This document shows, one piece after another, positions 6,825 to 7,654 of a DNA stretch of 7,654 nucleotides (positions are counted from its first letter, which is position 1; every line of letters begins with the position of its first letter). Made by a program: the position numbers and the translations under genes. The notes beneath the pieces were generated by a model. It did no database searches, was not told the DNA's origin, and worked only from the letters and a program-made list of their open reading frames with translations. The DNA comes from Candidatus Dormiibacterota bacterium (GTDB lineage: Bacteria > Chloroflexota > Dormibacteria > Dormibacterales > Dormibacteraceae). The stretch covers positions 2,977 through 10,630 of the forward strand of contig PLYD01000248.1 of NCBI GenBank assembly GCA_003151665.1, read 5' to 3'.

Positions 6825-7654
6825 ATGACGTCGCTCCCCTTCAAACACCTGTACATCCACCTCCCGTTCTGCAAGCACAAGTGCGGCTACTGCGACTTCA
6901 ATGCCTATGCCGGGATGGACAAGCTCATGCCTGACTATGTCGGTGCTCTCGAGCGTGAGCTCTCGGCAGCGCGAGCGCAATTTCCTTTCGCCGGCCTGGA
7001 AACCGTGTACCTCGGCGGCGGCACACCGAGCCTGCTTCCTGCCGAGCTAATCGCGAGTCTGCTGCGCTTCGTCCGCTCAAACTTTGATCTCGCGCCTGAT
7101 GCGGAGGTGACGCTCGAGGCGAATCCCGCGAGCACCGACGAGACAAAGATGCAGGCCTGGCTCCATGGGGGCGTCAATCGCCTGAGCCTCGGCGTGCAGG
7201 GATTCGAACCGCGCGCTCTGGCGGTCCTGGAGAGAAGGACCGATGCCGCGCAGGCGACACGTGCCTTCGCCCTGGCGCGGTCGATGGGAATGCCGAACGT
7301 GAGCATCGATCTGATCTACGCGGTCCCATTTCAGAGTCGAGACTCGTGGCTGGAGACCCTGAGGCGCGGAATCGCCCTCGGCCCGGATCACATCTCGACC
7401 TATTGCCTGACCTTCGAAGAGGGAACCTTGTTGTGGCGCCGGCGCGCCGAGGGTCGGGTGCCGGAGGTCGAGACCGACCTCCAGTGGGACCAGCTCGATG
7501 CCGCGTGCGAGGAGCTGGAACGCGCCGGCTTCACCAGGTATGAGGTATCGAACTGGGCCAAACCGGGTTTCGAGTCACGGCACAACCACGCTTATTGGCG
7601 GTGCCGCCCGGTGTACGGAGCAGGTGCGGGCGCCCATTCGTATGCCACGGACGG
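6825..7654 (+). CDS. hemW: HemW-type radical SAM heme chaperone, 3' partial
   Basis: HemW binds heme and is thought to deliver it to respiratory proteins; it was long annotated as oxygen-independent coproporphyrinogen oxidase (HemN-like). About 276 residues are visible before the window ends; the family is usually about 380. The radical SAM cluster motif CKHKCGYC places Cys16, Cys20 and Cys23, followed by D-F rather than the extra Cys of true HemN (CX3CX2CXC). GGGTP at 64-68, LEANP at 97-101, RLSLGVQ at 119-125 and SIDLIY at 160-165 follow. HNHAYW at 253-258 fits the HNXXYW heme-binding motif of HemW, and GAGAGAHSY at 265-273 is also typical. The ATG at 6825 is chosen because it gives the usual short N-terminus. 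An in-frame GTG at 6807 overlapping the YbaK-family gene stop (GTGA) is a real alternative that adds six residues. The C-terminal HemN_C-like region lies outside the window. Confidence 0.93.
   Translation, partial: MTSLPFKHLYIHLPFCKHKCGYCDFNAYAGMDKLMPDYVGALERELSAARAQFPFAGLETVYLGGGTPSLLPAELIASLLRFVRSNFDLAPDAEVTLEANPASTDETKMQAWLHGGVNRLSLGVQGFEPRALAVLERRTDAAQATRAFALARSMGMPNVSIDLIYAVPFQSRDSWLETLRRGIALGPDHISTYCLTFEEGTLLWRRRAEGRVPEVETDLQWDQLDAACEELERAGFTRYEVSNWAKPGFESRHNHAYWRCRPVYGAGAGAHSYATD

Noticed and set aside
1..7654. CRISPR arrays, tRNA or rRNA genes, insertion sequences, toxin-antitoxin or defence genes
   Set aside because: I looked for regular repeats, cloverleaf-like tRNA patterns, transposase motifs and terminal repeats and saw none; the window is housekeeping genes plus one unknown membrane protein.

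Overview
This window is GC-rich with strongly G/C-biased third codon positions. It carries seven protein genes and the start of an eighth, packed almost end to end; no stretch over 300 bases lacks a gene. The mix of GC-rich coding, overlapping start/stop codons, and first genes that lack a Shine-Dalgarno but carry a TAnnnT hexamer just before the start codon suggests a high-GC Terrabacteria-type bacterium (Actinomycetota, Chloroflexota or a related phylum such as Dormibacterota). That placement is inference; no rRNA or lineage marker is present. Nothing in the window indicates phage, plasmid or transposon.

Region 1 (1-3175, + strand) is the de novo NAD pathway from aspartate, in the order nadC (5' end outside the window), nadA, nadB. 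The genes overlap by 10 and 4 bases, so they are almost certainly one translationally coupled operon. NadB oxidises L-aspartate to iminoaspartate, NadA condenses it with dihydroxyacetone phosphate to quinolinate, and NadC converts quinolinate to nicotinate mononucleotide.

Region 2 (3172-3531, - strand) is a small unrecognised protein with three predicted membrane segments. It converges on nadB, sharing a CTAG in which both stop codons lie, and diverges from lepA with only 14 bases between the assigned starts.

Region 3 (3546-5354, + strand) is lepA, encoding the ribosomal GTPase EF-4, probably read from a leaderless mRNA. It converges on a sugar-nucleotide epimerase gene (5373-6320, - strand), and a long imperfect hairpin spans the two gene ends.

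Region 4 (6349-7654, + strand) holds a YbaK-family aminoacyl-tRNA deacylase gene, divergent from the epimerase, and then hemW, cut by the right edge. lepA and hemW are neighbours in many bacteria; here the epimerase and YbaK genes lie between them.

I found no convincing new multi-gene system. The points most worth a second look are the unknown membrane protein, the altered C-terminal signature of NadB, the leaderless promoter arrangement and the convergent hairpin.
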